This document shows, piece by piece, positions 1 to 9,400 of a stretch of DNA of 64,000 nt. Both the position numbers and the translations under genes were made by a program. Source of the stretch: Cedecea neteri (GTDB lineage Bacteria; Pseudomonadota; Gammaproteobacteria; Enterobacterales; Enterobacteriaceae); assembly GCF_000757825.1 (NCBI RefSeq), contig NZ_CP009451.1:806001-870000 (forward strand), in the 5' to 3' direction. Under the pieces are notes generated by a model that did not search any database, had not been told where the DNA came from, and was given only the letters and a program-made list of their open reading frames with translations. Numbering within the stretch: position 1 is the first letter of the stretch; each line of letters starts with the position of its first letter.

Positions 1-190
1 TAAACCGCATCATCTCGATCATCACGTGGGCAAAATCCATCATCACGGCGTCAATGCCCGGCTGTTTTTCGCTGTGCTGATACATAAACTTCAGGACCGA
101 AATCACGGTCGACAGCAGCGCCGGGATAAAAATCACCCAGCCCGCCACGCGCTTTAAAATCGCAATGCGTCCAGCTTGTTGATACGTCAT
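1..190 (-). CDS. yniB: YniB family inner-membrane protein (partial, N-terminal part)
   Basis: The reverse strand reads an open frame from an ATG at 190 to the window edge. It begins MTYQQAGRIAILKRVAGWVI and continues with a hydrophobic segment, closely matching the start of E. coli YniB, an uncharacterised membrane protein of about 178 residues. About 63 residues are visible and the C-terminal two thirds lie outside the window. As in E. coli, it is divergent from the yniC/hxpB gene. Function is unknown. Confidence 0.85.
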   Translation of the reverse strand, partial: MTYQQAGRIAILKRVAGWVIFIPALLSTVISVLKFMYQHSEKQPGIDAVMMDFAHVMIEMMRF

Positions 191-358
191 GCACTCCCCT
201 TTATTAGGACGTAACGTTATACGCTCAAAGTCTACCCCGTATGGCGCTATTTCGCCTGAGCTTTGCGGGCTAATTTTGCAAAAGCGGTAGCTTCGGGCTT
301 CGTTTCCGGCTAAAGATACACAAACATTTCTTTTAGACGAACAGAAAGGAGTCACTTT

Positions 359-1027
359 ATGGCCGAAACGCGCCAGATTCTTGCGGCAATTTTTGATATG
401 GATGGACTACTGATTGATTCCGAGCCGCTTTGGGATCGTGCGGAGCTGGACGTGCTGAAAAGCATCGGCGTCGACATTACTCGTCGTAACGAACTGCCCG
501 ACACGCTGGGATTGCGCATCGACCTGGTGGTCGAACTGTGGTATTCACGTCAGCCCTGGAACGGGCCCTCACGTGAGGAAGTCACCGCGCGCGTTATCGA
601 GCGTGCAATTTCGCTGGTTGAAGAAGAACGCCCTCTGCTGCCGGGCGTGGTCGAAGCGGTAAAACTGTGCAAAGAACAGGGCCTTAAGGTTGGCCTCGCC
701 TCCGCCTCCCCGCTGCACATGCTGGAAAAAGTGCTTGAGATGTTCGATTTACGCCAGTACTTCGACGCTATCGCCTCCGCTGAACATCTGCCCTACAGCA
801 AACCACATCCGCAAGTTTACCTGGACGCTGCCGCAAAACTGGGTGTCGATCCGCTTTGTTGCGTCACGCTTGAAGACTCGGTCAACGGCATGATCGCGAG
901 CAAAGCCGCGCGCATGCGCTCTATCGTCGTGCCTGCCGACGAAAACTTTGCCGACCCGCGTTGGTGCCTGGCGGACGTCAAGCTCCCTTCTTTGGTTGAG
1001 CTCACCGCGACAGGCCTGAAAGGCTAA
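359..1027 (+). CDS. hxpB: Hexitol/sugar phosphatase HxpB (YniC), HAD superfamily
   Basis: A 222-residue cytosolic HAD-type phosphatase, the same length as E. coli YniC/HxpB, which dephosphorylates 2-deoxyglucose-6-phosphate and hexitol phosphates. All HAD motifs are visible: motif I with nucleophile Asp13 and Asp15 (FDMDGLLIDSE), motif II around LASAS, the motif III lysine in YSKPHP, and motif IV EDSVNG. The cap domain lies between motifs I and II. The ATG at 359 has a good GAAAGGAG ribosome site just upstream. It is the first gene on the plus strand and stands alone before the SOS gene ydjM. Confidence 0.95.
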   Translation: MAETRQILAAIFDMDGLLIDSEPLWDRAELDVLKSIGVDITRRNELPDTLGLRIDLVVELWYSRQPWNGPSREEVTARVIERAISLVEEERPLLPGVVEAVKLCKEQGLKVGLASASPLHMLEKVLEMFDLRQYFDAIASAEHLPYSKPHPQVYLDAAAKLGVDPLCCVTLEDSVNGMIASKAARMRSIVVPADENFADPRWCLADVKLPSLVELTATGLKG

Positions 1028-1091
1028 ATCTCTCGGGCGGCTAATGTCGCCCATCTCCCTGACAAAATGTTACACCGTCACCACTTCCGAA

Positions 1092-1129
1092 TACTGTACA
1101 AAAACCCTATACTGGATGAATCGACAGTT
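1092..1129 (+). promoter_or_regulatory. Two overlapping LexA boxes upstream of ydjM
   Basis: TACTGTACAAAAACCCTATA (1092-1111) and TACTGGATGAATCGACAGTT (1110-1129) each resemble the LexA operator CTGT-N8-ACAG. They share two bases, the same overlapping arrangement described for E. coli ydjM. Each box has one weak half, so binding is probably cooperative. Their position 20-57 bases before the ydjM ATG fits repression of that gene. Confidence 0.75.
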
Positions 1130-1148
1130 TCTTCATTCGGGTTGTATC

Positions 1149-1739
1149 ATGACGGCGGAAGGCCACCTGCTCTTTTCTATTGCCTGCGCAGTTTTTGCCA
1201 AAAACGCCGAGCTGACGCCCGTCCTTGCCCAGGGTGACTGGTGGCACATCGTGCCGTCTGCCATTCTGACCTGCCTGCTGCCGGACATTGACCACCCGAA
1301 ATCCTTCCTGGGCCAGCGGTTAAGCTGGATCTCAAAGCCCGTGGCACGAATGTGCGGCCACCGGGGGTTCACCCACAGCCTGTTTGCGGTGTTTGCCGGG
1401 CTGGCGCTGTTTTATCTCAAAGTGCCGGAAAGCTGGGTTATCCCAGCCGATGCGCTGCAGGGCATGGTTTTAGGCTACCTGAGCCACATTCTCGCCGACA
1501 TGCTGACGCCCGCTGGCGTTCCGCTGCTGTGGCCCTGCCGCTGGCGCTTTCGTTTCCCCGTAGTCCGGCCGCAAAAAGGCAATCAACTTGAGCGAGCCTT
1601 ATGCATGGCGCTGTTCGGCCTGGCGGTCTGGATGCCACAAAGCCTGCCCGAAAACGGTGCAGTGCGCTGGTCTTCGCAGATGATAAATTCGCTGCAAACC
1701 ACCTTTAATAGCTTTATTACCCATCAATCCGGACACTAA
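1149..1739 (+). CDS. ydjM: LexA-regulated inner-membrane protein YdjM
   Basis: A 196-residue protein, the same length as E. coli YdjM (family of LexA-controlled membrane-bound metal-dependent hydrolases). Conserved acidic and histidine motifs LLPDIDHPKS and GHRGFTHS near residues 40-75 are typical of the family's putative metal site, and several hydrophobic segments follow. The frame is open further upstream, but the ATG at 1149 matches the E. coli start and lies just after the LexA boxes. The reaction is unknown; the family name rests on sequence pattern and SOS induction. Confidence 0.9.
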   Translation: MTAEGHLLFSIACAVFAKNAELTPVLAQGDWWHIVPSAILTCLLPDIDHPKSFLGQRLSWISKPVARMCGHRGFTHSLFAVFAGLALFYLKVPESWVIPADALQGMVLGYLSHILADMLTPAGVPLLWPCRWRFRFPVVRPQKGNQLERALCMALFGLAVWMPQSLPENGAVRWSSQMINSLQTTFNSFITHQSGH

Positions 1740-1871
1740 TTCACCGAAAAATCCTATTTAGTAATAATCAATTCCTTTTGTATATAAGAAGAATCCCCGC
1801 CATCTGTTACGCTTTGCAACATAACGGCGGCCCATGCGCTGCCGCATGACAATAAATCAGGAGATATGGGG

Positions 1872-3263
1872 ATGAATTTTCCACTGGTAGCGAACATCGT
1901 GGTGTTCGTCGTATTGCTATTGCTGCTGGCGCAAACCCGCCATAAACAATGGAGCCTCGCCAAAAAAGTATTGGCGGGTCTGGTACTGGGCGTCATTTTC
2001 GGTCTGGTACTGCACACAATTTATGGCTCCGACAGCGTGGTGCTGAAAGATTCCATTCAGTGGTTTAACGTGGTCGGCAACGGCTATGTACAGCTGCTGC
2101 AAATGATCGTTATGCCGCTGGTCTTCGCCTCTATTCTGAGCGCCGTGGCTAAACTGCACAACGCCTCTTCGCTGGGGAAAATCAGCATTCTGTCCATCGG
2201 TACGCTGCTGTTCACCACGCTGATTGCCGCGCTGGTCGGGGTACTGGTCACCAACCTGTTCGGTCTGACCGCAGAAGGTCTGGTTCAGGGCAATGCGGAA
2301 AACGCGCGTCTGGCGGCGATTCAATCCAACTACATTGGTAAAGTCGCAGACCTGACCGTACCGCAGCTGATCCTCTCCTTCGTACCGAAGAACCCGTTCG
2401 CCGATCTGACCGGGGCAAACCCAACGTCTATCATCAGCGTGGTTATCTTCGCCGCCTTCCTGGGCGTCGCGGCGCTGAAACTGCTGAAAGACGATGCGCC
2501 GAAAGGCGAGCGTGTTCTGGTTGCTATTGACACCCTGCAAAGCTGGGTGATGAAGCTGGTTCGCCTGGTTATGCAGCTGACGCCATACGGCGTGCTGGCG
2601 CTGATGACCAAAGTGGTTGCGGGCTCAAACCTGCAGGACATCATCAAGCTGGGCAGCTTCGTGGTGGCGTCTTACCTTGGCCTGGCGATTATGTTTGGCG
2701 TCCACGCTATTCTGCTGGCGTTCAACGGCGTTAGCCCGGTGAAATACTTCCGCAAAGTCTGGCCGGTACTGACCTTCGCGTTTACCAGCCGCTCCAGCGC
2801 AGCAAGTATTCCGCTGAACGTCGAAGCGCAAACCCGCCGTCTTGGCGTGCCTGAGTCTATCGCCAGCTTCTCCGCGTCCTTCGGCGCAACCATCGGCCAG
2901 AACGGCTGCGCGGGCCTTTACCCGGCAATGCTGGCCGTTATGGTGGCACCAACCGTGGGTATCAACCCGCTGGATCCGGTCTGGATTGCAACCCTGGTGG
3001 GTATTGTGACCGTTAGCTCCGCAGGCGTTGCGGGCGTGGGCGGGGGTGCAACCTTCGCCGCGCTGATCGTCCTACCAGCCATGGGGCTGCCGGTAACGCT
3101 GGTCGCGCTGCTGATTTCCGTCGAGCCGCTGATTGATATGGGTCGTACCGCGCTGAACGTCAGCGGTTCAATGACCGCCGGGACCATCACCAGCCAATTG
3201 ATGAAGCAGACCGACAAAGAGATTCTGAACAGTGAAGAAGAAGTGGAATTAGCCCACCGTTAA
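1872..3263 (+). CDS. tcyP: L-cystine/sulfocysteine symporter TcyP (YdjN)
   Basis: A 463-residue dicarboxylate/amino acid:cation symporter family (DAACS) protein, identical in length to E. coli TcyP, which imports L-cystine as a sulfur source. It has many hydrophobic segments, a serine-rich re-entrant loop ([12 protein letters not shown]) and the conserved [14 protein letters not shown] and [15 protein letters not shown] regions. Two in-frame ATGs exist (1866 and 1872). The AGGAG at 1859-1863 sits 8 bases before 1872 but only 2 before 1866, so 1872 is chosen. In E. coli the gene is controlled by CysB; I cannot identify a CysB site by eye. Confidence 0.95.
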   Translation: MNFPLVANIVVFVVLLLLLAQTRHKQWSLAKKVLAGLVLGVIFGLVLHTIYGSDSVVLKDSIQWFNVVGNGYVQLLQMIVMPLVFASILSAVAKLHNASSLGKISILSIGTLLFTTLIAALVGVLVTNLFGLTAEGLVQGNAENARLAAIQSNYIGKVADLTVPQLILSFVPKNPFADLTGANPTSIISVVIFAAFLGVAALKLLKDDAPKGERVLVAIDTLQSWVMKLVRLVMQLTPYGVLALMTKVVAGSNLQDIIKLGSFVVASYLGLAIMFGVHAILLAFNGVSPVKYFRKVWPVLTFAFTSRSSAASIPLNVEAQTRRLGVPESIASFSASFGATIGQNGCAGLYPAMLAVMVAPTVGINPLDPVWIATLVGIVTVSSAGVAGVGGGATFAALIVLPAMGLPVTLVALLISVEPLIDMGRTALNVSGSMTAGTITSQLMKQTDKEILNSEEEVELAHR

Positions 3264-3275
3264 TCCGAACTGAAA

Positions 3276-3309
3276 TAAAAAGAGGCCGCTATCACTAGCG
3301 GCTTTTTTT
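3276..3309. terminator. Bidirectional Rho-independent terminator between tcyP and cedA
   Basis: Perfect 7-bp stem GCCGCTA (3285-3291)/TAGCGGC (3296-3302) with a TCAC loop. Seven T follow on the plus strand, and an A-rich tract precedes it (T-rich on the minus strand). It lies between two convergent genes and can end transcription both ways. Confidence 0.85.
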
Positions 3310-3544
3310 ATACTTCGTTTTCCTGACGCACCTGCCTGGCCCAACGCTGCGCCGACTCCGGTAGGGTAAACGGCGGAGACTGACGGAAGGCATCGCCCAA
3401 CAAGACAAATGCCACATACTGCCCGCGCAGCAGGTAGACATCTTTAAACCCGTCCACGCGCCATGCATGCGCGGGTGGCGCAGGCTCCACGCGAGGCTTA
3501 TAGGTAATGACAGGTCGGGTGTTCGGTTGACGTAGTGGTTTCAT
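3308..3544 (-). CDS. cedA: Cell division activator CedA
   Basis: A 78-residue basic protein matching E. coli CedA (80 residues). In E. coli CedA counteracts over-initiation of replication in dnaAcos mutants and binds DNA and RNA polymerase. The conserved core is visible: RGQYVAFVLLG and PESAQRWARQVRQE. An upstream in-frame TTG at 3550 exists, but the ATG at 3544 gives the family-like N-terminus MKPLRQ. It is convergent with tcyP and shares the terminator between them. The ribosome site is weak. Confidence 0.92.
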   Translation of the reverse strand: MKPLRQPNTRPVITYKPRVEPAPPAHAWRVDGFKDVYLLRGQYVAFVLLGDAFRQSPPFTLPESAQRWARQVRQENEV

Positions 3545-3641
3545 AGGCAACGGGATTTAAACTGGATTAGTGAACAACTTCACCATGATAACGGATTTAA
3601 CCCGCTTTCGTCGCCCCCTTATCGGCCAGCCTTAGCGGGGC

Positions 3642-3677
3642 AAAAAAAAGCCCGGCGACAGAAAACTGCAGCCGGGC
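3642..3677 (-). terminator. Rho-independent terminator of osmE
   Basis: Reading the minus strand, GCCCGGC (3677-3671) pairs with GCCGGGC (3656-3650) around a loop that can extend the stem, followed by a run of eight T (3649-3642). It lies 17 bases after the osmE stop codon. Confidence 0.85.
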
Positions 3678-3693
3678 GCTCTGGTACAGATCC

Positions 3694-4035
3694 TTAGGCT
3701 TTTGGAGCCTGCGGATCGGTGTCGTATTCAGCACAGCTTTGATAGCCGGAGTTAATCACGCGGCCCGCATCATCCAGCGCGACGAAATAGGTCTCAGCCT
3801 TGCCGTTACGCTGACCAAGAATGTAGGTCTGGCAGGTGCCCTTCGCGTGGATCATGGTTACTTCAGAAGAAGGTTTGCCGGCAATCTGCTGAACCTGGGC
3901 ACGGGTCATGCCTTTTTTCACGTCTTTCACTACCGGTTCAGTCACCAGGTCTTTGGTACGATCGTAAGCCGTACACCCTGCCAGCATAGTCATGACCGCT
4001 GCCGCGCCTAAAAATCCTGCAAATTTATTATTCAT
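3694..4035 (-). CDS. osmE: Osmotically inducible lipoprotein OsmE
   Basis: A 113-residue outer-membrane lipoprotein of the SmpA/OmlA (BamE-like) fold, matching E. coli OsmE. A lipobox LAGC ends the signal peptide near residue 22, and the mature part carries [19 protein letters not shown], the hallmark of the family. The ATG at 4035 has GAGGAC upstream; further in-frame starts upstream would add a non-homologous extension. In E. coli it is induced by osmotic stress and in stationary phase. It is divergent from nadE across about 270 bp in which I see no further gene. Confidence 0.95.
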   Translation of the reverse strand: MNNKFAGFLGAAAVMTMLAGCTAYDRTKDLVTEPVVKDVKKGMTRAQVQQIAGKPSSEVTMIHAKGTCQTYILGQRNGKAETYFVALDDAGRVINSGYQSCAEYDTDPQAPKA

Positions 4036-4303
4036 AATTGTCCTCATCAATGATGGTATTGATCCTGCGTGTTAGATAAGCCTGGAATATAAAAGAACAT
4101 TTTTCAACTCGTTAGCCTGAATGTCTTAAAATTCGGAATAAATGAGTATCCATAAGTTTAATCGCTGGTTTGCAGGAAAAGTCGCCGCCCGTCGGCCCGG
4201 TAACCCTTTGAGCCTTGTCGTTTTAACCGCAACAGGGTAAGTTTTAAGGCAGTAAAATTTTGCGGCCTGCGCGTGGCAGGCAGATGGTTATTGGAGGGGT
4301 TAA

Positions 4304-5131
4304 ATGGCTCTGCAACAAGAGATTATTCAGGCACTGGGCGTTAGGCCGCAGGTTGATGCCGCCCAGGAGATCCGCGTCAGCGTTGATTTCCTCAAAGCGT
4401 ACCTAAAAACTTACCCGTTTATTAAATCTCTGGTGCTGGGGATAAGCGGCGGCCAGGACTCCACCCTGACGGGCAAACTCTGCCAGCTAGCCATCAACGA
4501 ACTGCGTGCAGAAAGCGGCGATGAGAGCTACCAGTTCATCGCCGTCCGCCTGCCGTTTGGCGTTCAGGCCGACGAGCAGGACTGCCAGGATGCCATCACG
4601 TTTATCCAGCCTGACCGCGTATTAACGGTGAACATCAAAGGGGCCGTACTTGCCAGCGAGCAGGCTCTGCGTGAAGCGGGTATCGAACTCAGCGATTTTG
4701 TTCGCGGCAATGAAAAAGCCCGCGAGCGCATGAAGGCGCAGTACAGCATCGCCGGGATGACCAAAGGCGTGGTGGTTGGCACCGACCATGCGGCGGAAGC
4801 CGTCACCGGCTTCTTCACCAAATACGGCGATGGCGGCACCGACATTAACCCAATTTTCCGTCTCAATAAGCGCCAGGGGAAACTGCTGTTGAAAACCCTG
4901 GGTTGCCCGGAGCATTTGTACCTGAAGGCCCCGACCGCCGACCTCGAGGACGATCGCCCTTCTCTGCCGGACGAAGCTGCTCTGGGCGTGACCTATACGC
5001 AAATCGACGACTACCTGGAAGGCAAAATGCTTCCGGCCGACACCGCGAAAATCATCGAAGGCTGGTATCTGAAAACGGAACACAAACGCCGGCCGCCAAT
5101 TACCGTGTTTGATGATTTCTGGAAAAAATAG
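4304..5131 (+). CDS. nadE: NH3-dependent NAD+ synthetase NadE
   Basis: A 275-residue cytosolic enzyme, the same length as in E. coli, that adenylates and amidates nicotinic acid adenine dinucleotide to NAD+, the last step of NAD synthesis. The PP-loop GISGGQDS at residues 46-53 binds ATP, and the family motifs [15 protein letters not shown] and [15 protein letters not shown] are present. There is no amino-terminal glutaminase domain, so free ammonia is the nitrogen donor. A strong GGAGGGG site precedes the ATG. It appears monocistronic with its own terminator. Confidence 0.97.
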   Translation: MALQQEIIQALGVRPQVDAAQEIRVSVDFLKAYLKTYPFIKSLVLGISGGQDSTLTGKLCQLAINELRAESGDESYQFIAVRLPFGVQADEQDCQDAITFIQPDRVLTVNIKGAVLASEQALREAGIELSDFVRGNEKARERMKAQYSIAGMTKGVVVGTDHAAEAVTGFFTKYGDGGTDINPIFRLNKRQGKLLLKTLGCPEHLYLKAPTADLEDDRPSLPDEAALGVTYTQIDDYLEGKMLPADTAKIIEGWYLKTEHKRRPPITVFDDFWKK

Positions 5132-5162
5132 TCGTCAATAGCTTCAGATAAACAATGCTTCA

Positions 5163-5185
5163 GGGCGGCGCTTGCCGCCCTTTTT
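5163..5185 (+). terminator. Rho-independent terminator of nadE
   Basis: GGGCGGC (5163-5169), GCTT loop, GCCGCCC (5174-5180), then five T. It lies about 30 bases after the nadE stop and only 12 bases before the next ATG. Confidence 0.85.
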
Positions 5186-5196
5186 ACAGGATTGAC

Positions 5197-6087
5197 ATGG
5201 ACACCTCTTCGCAGCGCGCCACGCTTATCGGCCTTATCGCAATCCTGCTCTGGAGCACTTCCGTTGGCCTGCTGCGCAGCATCAGCGAGCATTTTGGCGC
5301 GATCGGCGGCGCGGCCCTGCTCTACACCGTCAGCGCGCTATGCCTTTGCATCGTCCGCGGCCTGCCAAAAATACGCGAGCTTCCCCCCCGATATCTATGG
5401 TCTGGCGGGCTGCTTTTTGTCAGCTACGAGATAAGCCTGGCGCTTTCAATCGGGTTCGCACACACCCGCACCCAATCCCTTGAGCTGGGCATGATCAACT
5501 ACCTCTGGCCCTGCCTGACCGTCTTTTTTGCCCTGTTTATTAACGGCCAGCGCAGCAACCTGTGGCTATGGCCGGGGCTCGCACTTTCCCTTGCGGGGAT
5601 TGTTCAGGTTATGAAAGGTGACGGCGACTGGTCCCCGCTCGTAATGTGGCACAACATTCTCGATAACCCTCTGGCCTACGGTCTGGCCTTTGCTGCCGCC
5701 ATTATCTGGGCGCTTTACTGCAACCTGACGCGGCGCTGGAGCGAAGGCAAAAGCGGCGTCAGCCTGTTTTTCTGCGCCACCGCGCTGGTGCTGTGGGTAA
5801 AGTTCGCCTTTGTTCAGCAGGCAGAAATGCACTTCACACTGTCCGGCACCGCGCAGCTGTTGTTTATGGGAATATCCACCGCCGTGGCCTATTCCGCGTG
5901 GAACTTTGGCATTCAGCGGGGAAACATGACGCTGCTCGCCACGGCCTCGTACTTCACGCCGGTGTTATCGGCCCTGCTCGCCACGCTGTGGCTGGGCCTG
6001 CATCCGGGCTTTGCCTTCTGGCAGGGCGTGCTAATGGTGGTGGGTGGCTCCCTGCTCTGCTGGCTTGCCACCCGGCGCTACGGTTAA
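5197..6087 (+). CDS. yddG: YddG-type aromatic amino acid exporter (DMT/EamA family)
   Basis: A 296-residue protein with about ten hydrophobic segments in two EamA halves. It shares the start RATLIGLIAILLWST, the middle GMINYLWPCLT and the end QGVLMVVGGSLLCWLATRR with E. coli YddG, an exporter of aromatic amino acids and paraquat. The ATG at 5197 gives the best fit. In E. coli yddG lies elsewhere, so this copy between nadE and cho is a local insertion relative to K-12. Substrate assignment is by homology only; other YddG-like carriers have broader substrates. Confidence 0.85.
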   Translation: MDTSSQRATLIGLIAILLWSTSVGLLRSISEHFGAIGGAALLYTVSALCLCIVRGLPKIRELPPRYLWSGGLLFVSYEISLALSIGFAHTRTQSLELGMINYLWPCLTVFFALFINGQRSNLWLWPGLALSLAGIVQVMKGDGDWSPLVMWHNILDNPLAYGLAFAAAIIWALYCNLTRRWSEGKSGVSLFFCATALVLWVKFAFVQQAEMHFTLSGTAQLLFMGISTAVAYSAWNFGIQRGNMTLLATASYFTPVLSALLATLWLGLHPGFAFWQGVLMVVGGSLLCWLATRRYG

Positions 6088-6119
6088 CGGCGATTTCCTC
6101 TCCATATTATCGGCTGCTA

Positions 6120-6139
6120 TACTGTGCAAATAAACAGTA
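6120..6139 (+). promoter_or_regulatory. LexA box of cho
   Basis: TACTGTGCAAATAAACAGTA carries an exact CTGT-N8-ACAG core with the flanking TA pairs of the SOS consensus. It ends 14 bases before the cho start codon and overlaps the expected promoter, so it should repress cho until DNA damage. Confidence 0.9.
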
Positions 6140-6153
6140 ATAAGGAGTCAAAT

Positions 6154-7017
6154 GTGGTAAGGCGTGCAGGCGCGTCGCGGCTGGAGTTTGAAGCTGCGGC
6201 AGTCTATGAATATCCGGAACATCTCCGACCGTGGCTCGAAGGGCTGCCCAAAGCGCCTGGCGTCTACGTTTTTCACGGTGAAAGCGACGTCATGCCGCTG
6301 TATATCGGCAAAAGCGTCAATATTCGCACGCGCGTCATGTCCCATTTTCGTACGCCTGATGAAGCCGCGCTCTTAAGGCAGTCCCGCCGTATTACGTTTA
6401 TCCGCACAGCCGGAGAGCTTGGTGCATTGCTGCTCGAGGCGCAAATGATCAAGGAGCAGCAGCCGCTGTTCAACAAGCGCCTGCGCCGCAACCGCCAGCT
6501 TTGTTCCCTGCTACTGCAGGGTGAAACGCCGCAGGTGGTGTACGCCAAAGATGTCGATTTCTCAAGCCAGCCCGGTCTCTACGGGCTGTATGCCAATCGC
6601 CGGGCCGCGCTGCAAACGCTGCAGGGGCTGGCAGACGAACACCGACTCTGCTACGGCCTGCTGGGCCTGGAGTCTCTGAGCAGGGGCCGGGCCTGTTTTC
6701 GCTCGGCGCTAAAACGCTGCGCCGGGGCCTGCTGCGGCAAAGAAACGCAGGCCGAGCATCACGCCCGCCTTGTCGCCGCACTCGAACAAGTACGCCTGAT
6801 TTGCTGGCCGTGGAAAAACGCGGTTGTCATCGTGGAGCGCAGCCCGGAGATAACCCAGTACCATCTGATCGATCACTGGTTTTATCTTGGATCCGTGCCG
6901 CGGCTGGAGGATGCCCGGCAGCGCCGCCAGCCGCCGGACGGCTTTGATAACGATGGCTACAAAATTCTCTGTAAGCTGATGCTGAGCGGGGAATATGAAG
7001 TGATTGAGCTGGAATAG
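6154..7017 (+). CDS. cho: Excinuclease Cho (UvrC homologue, GIY-YIG endonuclease)
   Basis: A 287-residue SOS-induced nuclease that makes the 3' incision in UvrAB-dependent nucleotide excision repair when UvrC cannot. The GIY-YIG domain is visible: GVY at residues 36-38 and YIG at 50-52, the conserved arginine region after it, and the metal-site glutamate region LLLEAQMIKEQ. A cysteine-rich stretch (KRCAGACCGKE) is shared with UvrC N-terminal halves. The start is the GTG at 6154: it follows TAAGGAGT, it agrees with the E. coli N-terminus MVRR, and the overlapping ATG at 6152 meets a stop at once. Confidence 0.93.
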   Translation: MVRRAGASRLEFEAAAVYEYPEHLRPWLEGLPKAPGVYVFHGESDVMPLYIGKSVNIRTRVMSHFRTPDEAALLRQSRRITFIRTAGELGALLLEAQMIKEQQPLFNKRLRRNRQLCSLLLQGETPQVVYAKDVDFSSQPGLYGLYANRRAALQTLQGLADEHRLCYGLLGLESLSRGRACFRSALKRCAGACCGKETQAEHHARLVAALEQVRLICWPWKNAVVIVERSPEITQYHLIDHWFYLGSVPRLEDARQRRQPPDGFDNDGYKILCKLMLSGEYEVIELE

Positions 7018-7047
7018 ACTCCCCTCGAAGAGAGGAGTCAGAAAGGC

Positions 7048-8592
7048 TTACGCCGCCGAAGAAGGCAGAAGCTTCACGATAACCTGCGGCCAGCCGTCGC
7101 TGCAGCCCCAAAGGCGCATTTGCTCAATATCCGGAGCCAGCAGGCGATCTTTTTCCAGGAACGCGACGCGCTCGCGAATATCCCCGAAGACCTTTTCAAG
7201 CAGCGGGGAACTGCGCAGCGGCCTGTGGAATTCAATGCCCTGAGCAGCCGCCATCGCCTCTATACCCACCACCGCAGCGGTGTTAAAGCACATCTCGCCC
7301 AGCCGGCGTGCCGCATACGTTGCCATGGAAACGTGATCTTCCTGATTAGCCGACGTGGGCAGGCTGTCGACGCTGCCCGGATGAGCGAGCGACTTATTTT
7401 CTGAGGCCAGCGCCGCGGCCGTGACCTGGGCAATCATAAAGCCGGAGTTAATTCCGCCCTCTTTCACGAGGAACGGCGGCAGGCCAGACAGCCCGGTATC
7501 CAGCAGCAGCGCCAGGCGACGCTCTGAAATAGCCCCAATTTCTGCCACCGCCAGCGCGATGATATCGGCCGCAAAGGCGACCGGCTCCGCGTGGAAATTA
7601 CCGCCGGAAATCACCTCTCCGGTGTCGCTGAATACCAGCGGGTTATCCGAAGCCGCGTTGGCTTCTATCTGCAGGACACGCGCGGCATGGCGCAGGTTGT
7701 CGAGGCAGGCGCCCATCACCTGGGGAACGCAGCGGATAGAATATGGGTCCTGAACGCGCCCGCAGTGGACGTGAGAATCTACAATTTTACTGTCGGCAAG
7801 CAGCCCGGTCACCGCCGCCGCCACATCAATTTGTCCAGCCTGACCGCGAGCCTGGTGGATACGCGCATCAAACGGCTTCACGGAACCTTTGATTGCCTCC
7901 AGCGACAGCGCCCCCGCCACCAGCCCGGCAGCAAAAACCTTCTCGCCTTCAAACAGGCCCCGCAGCGCAAGCGCCGTAGAAACCTGCGTCCCGTTCAGCA
8001 GCGCCAGGCCTTCTTTTGGCCCCAGCACCAGCGGCTCAACGCCCGCCAGCTTCAGCCCGTCGACGGCAGGGATCTGCTCGCCGTTAACCCTTACGTTCCC
8101 CTCGCCCAGCAGCATCAGCGACAAATGCGCCAGCGGGGCCAGGTCACCGGAGGCGCCCACGGAACCTTTCTCCGGGATGACCGGCATCACGCCCGCGTTG
8201 AACAGCGCAATAAGGCTGTCAATCACCAGCAGGCGAACGCCCGAATGCCCGCGTGACAGGCTAATAATTTTGCTGGCCATCACCAGGCGAACAACGTCAT
8301 CAGGCAAAGCTTCACCAAGCCCGACGCTGTGGGAAAGCACCAGATTACGCTGGAGTTCGGCAAGGTGATCGGTGGCGATGGTCGTTTGCGCCAGCTTGCC
8401 AAAACCAGTGTTAATGCCATAGACCACGTCACCGTGGGCAACGATAGCCTCTACGGTACCCAGCGCGCGCTCAACGGCGGCGACCGCGCCGGGATCGAGC
8501 CTCAGCAACACGTTGCCGTGATAAATTTCGCGCAGGGTGGCCAGTGAAACGGAACCTGGAGTGAGACTGCATAGCTTCTTTTGCGTTGACAT
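7048..8592 (-). CDS. hutH: Histidine ammonia-lyase HutH
   Basis: A 514-residue enzyme that deaminates L-histidine to urocanate, the first step of histidine use. The MIO cofactor is formed from Ala147-Ser148-Gly149 inside [14 protein letters not shown], and the family motifs [10 protein letters not shown] and ALLNGTQVS are intact. Length and motifs indicate a functional protein. AGGATG stands before the ATG. No hutU, hutI, hutG or hutC lies nearby, and E. coli K-12 has no hut genes, so this is an accessory insertion between cho and ves. A HutC-like operator precedes it, suggesting regulation by urocanate through a HutC encoded elsewhere. Confidence 0.96.
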   Translation of the reverse strand: MSTQKKLCSLTPGSVSLATLREIYHGNVLLRLDPGAVAAVERALGTVEAIVAHGDVVYGINTGFGKLAQTTIATDHLAELQRNLVLSHSVGLGEALPDDVVRLVMASKIISLSRGHSGVRLLVIDSLIALFNAGVMPVIPEKGSVGASGDLAPLAHLSLMLLGEGNVRVNGEQIPAVDGLKLAGVEPLVLGPKEGLALLNGTQVSTALALRGLFEGEKVFAAGLVAGALSLEAIKGSVKPFDARIHQARGQAGQIDVAAAVTGLLADSKIVDSHVHCGRVQDPYSIRCVPQVMGACLDNLRHAARVLQIEANAASDNPLVFSDTGEVISGGNFHAEPVAFAADIIALAVAEIGAISERRLALLLDTGLSGLPPFLVKEGGINSGFMIAQVTAAALASENKSLAHPGSVDSLPTSANQEDHVSMATYAARRLGEMCFNTAAVVGIEAMAAAQGIEFHRPLRSSPLLEKVFGDIRERVAFLEKDRLLAPDIEQMRLWGCSDGWPQVIVKLLPSSAA

Positions 8593-8628
8593 GTCGGCAT
8601 CCTGTTTGCATCGGATTTTTGTCTATAT

Positions 8629-8640
8629 TTGTATATACAA
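8629..8640. promoter_or_regulatory. HutC-like operator upstream of hutH
   Basis: TTGTATATACAA is a perfect 12-bp palindrome 37 bases before the hutH start codon. It resembles the TGTATATACA-type sites bound by the GntR-family histidine repressor HutC. The assignment as HutC is an inference from motif and position. Confidence 0.6.
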
Positions 8641-8664
8641 CTTAACTAATAAACCAAATAATCC

Positions 8665-8881
8665 GCCAGCGGGTCATAGGACTTTTTTATCGAACGGTGA
8701 GCAGGATCGCGCTTGTGAAATTTATCCAGCACGGGATGCTGTGAAGCATTTACAGGAAAGGGAGTTGGATAGCGCAACCGCGCCTGAGCAGCACGTTCTG
8801 ATGATAATCAGCAAGAAGAGAGACTATTGCCCGGTACTGAGGCCGGGCATCCGGCTACAAATAGGTGATTTCGCTGAATAG
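8665..8881 (+). other. Gap between hutH and ves: possible decayed coding sequence
   Basis: The gap between the hutH start and the ves stop (8593-8854) holds the hutH control region and then an open plus-strand frame that runs to a TAG at 8881. It could encode a protein-like stretch including EIYPARDAVKHLQERELD. No ribosome site or start is evident, and the frame overlaps the end of ves. I do not recognise it. It may be the tail of a gene lost when hutH arrived, or chance. Confidence 0.2.
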
Positions 8882-9400
8882 CAGCTGGCCTTCATTTTTT
8901 AACAACCGCAGCGTGTGGCTGCCCTCCTGCCACCAGGCGCCCTGGTCGGGTGAAAGCAGTTTATCTTCCAGCTGCCACTCGCCGCTCAGGACATACACTA
9001 CCCCGCCTCGGGTACCAAAAGTGGTAAAGGTTCTGTCCGCCACGCGCACCTGCGCCCGGCAGCGGTCACGGTGCGTCATGACGTTAAAATCCATCGACAT
9101 TCCGCGAGTCAGCTCCGCTTTTACCGGCTGCTCGCCAGCAAAGGTAAACGGCTGGTAGCGCTTGAGCGTATGCCGAAACGCTTTTCCTCCGTCGAGCACC
9201 ACCTCACTGCCTTCCAGCAGCGTCATCACCCGGTCGACCTGCGGGAAGACGGGAAACTCGCCGTTGTGGGCCAAAGAGGCGATGCTGGCCCGCCAGTTGA
9301 AGTCGCGCGTGGCGGGTGGAAAGCAGCATATTTCGCGAGTTTCCCCGGCGCCGTTACGCCAAAGGTTGACCGGCACCTTTCGTATATCAAAGAATTCCAT
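8855..9400 (-). CDS. ves: Ves protein (HutD/Ves cupin family)
   Basis: A 181-residue small cytosolic protein matching E. coli Ves (YdjR), described as cold- and stress-induced. The family is shared with HutD, a protein linked to histidine use, with a bicupin fold. Visible family segments include [15 protein letters not shown] at the start, [18 protein letters not shown] and [16 protein letters not shown]. The ATG at 9400 lies 5 bases after AGGAG; the upstream GTGs are too close to it. Position next to spy is as in E. coli. The direct neighbour hutH may be coincidental or may reflect the HutD relationship. Confidence 0.9.
   Translation of the reverse strand: MEFFDIRKVPVNLWRNGAGETREICCFPPATRDFNWRASIASLAHNGEFPVFPQVDRVMTLLEGSEVVLDGGKAFRHTLKRYQPFTFAGEQPVKAELTRGMSMDFNVMTHRDRCRAQVRVADRTFTTFGTRGGVVYVLSGEWQLEDKLLSPDQGAWWQEGSHTLRLLKNEGQLLFSEITYL

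Noticed and set aside
7017..7039. Hairpin GACTCCCCTC/GAGAGGAGTC between cho and hutH as a terminator
   Set aside because: The stem has a mismatch and neither side has a T tract, so it is not called as a terminator.
8826..8846. GCCCGG/CCGGGC hairpin after ves as a Rho-independent terminator
   Set aside because: No T run follows on either strand.
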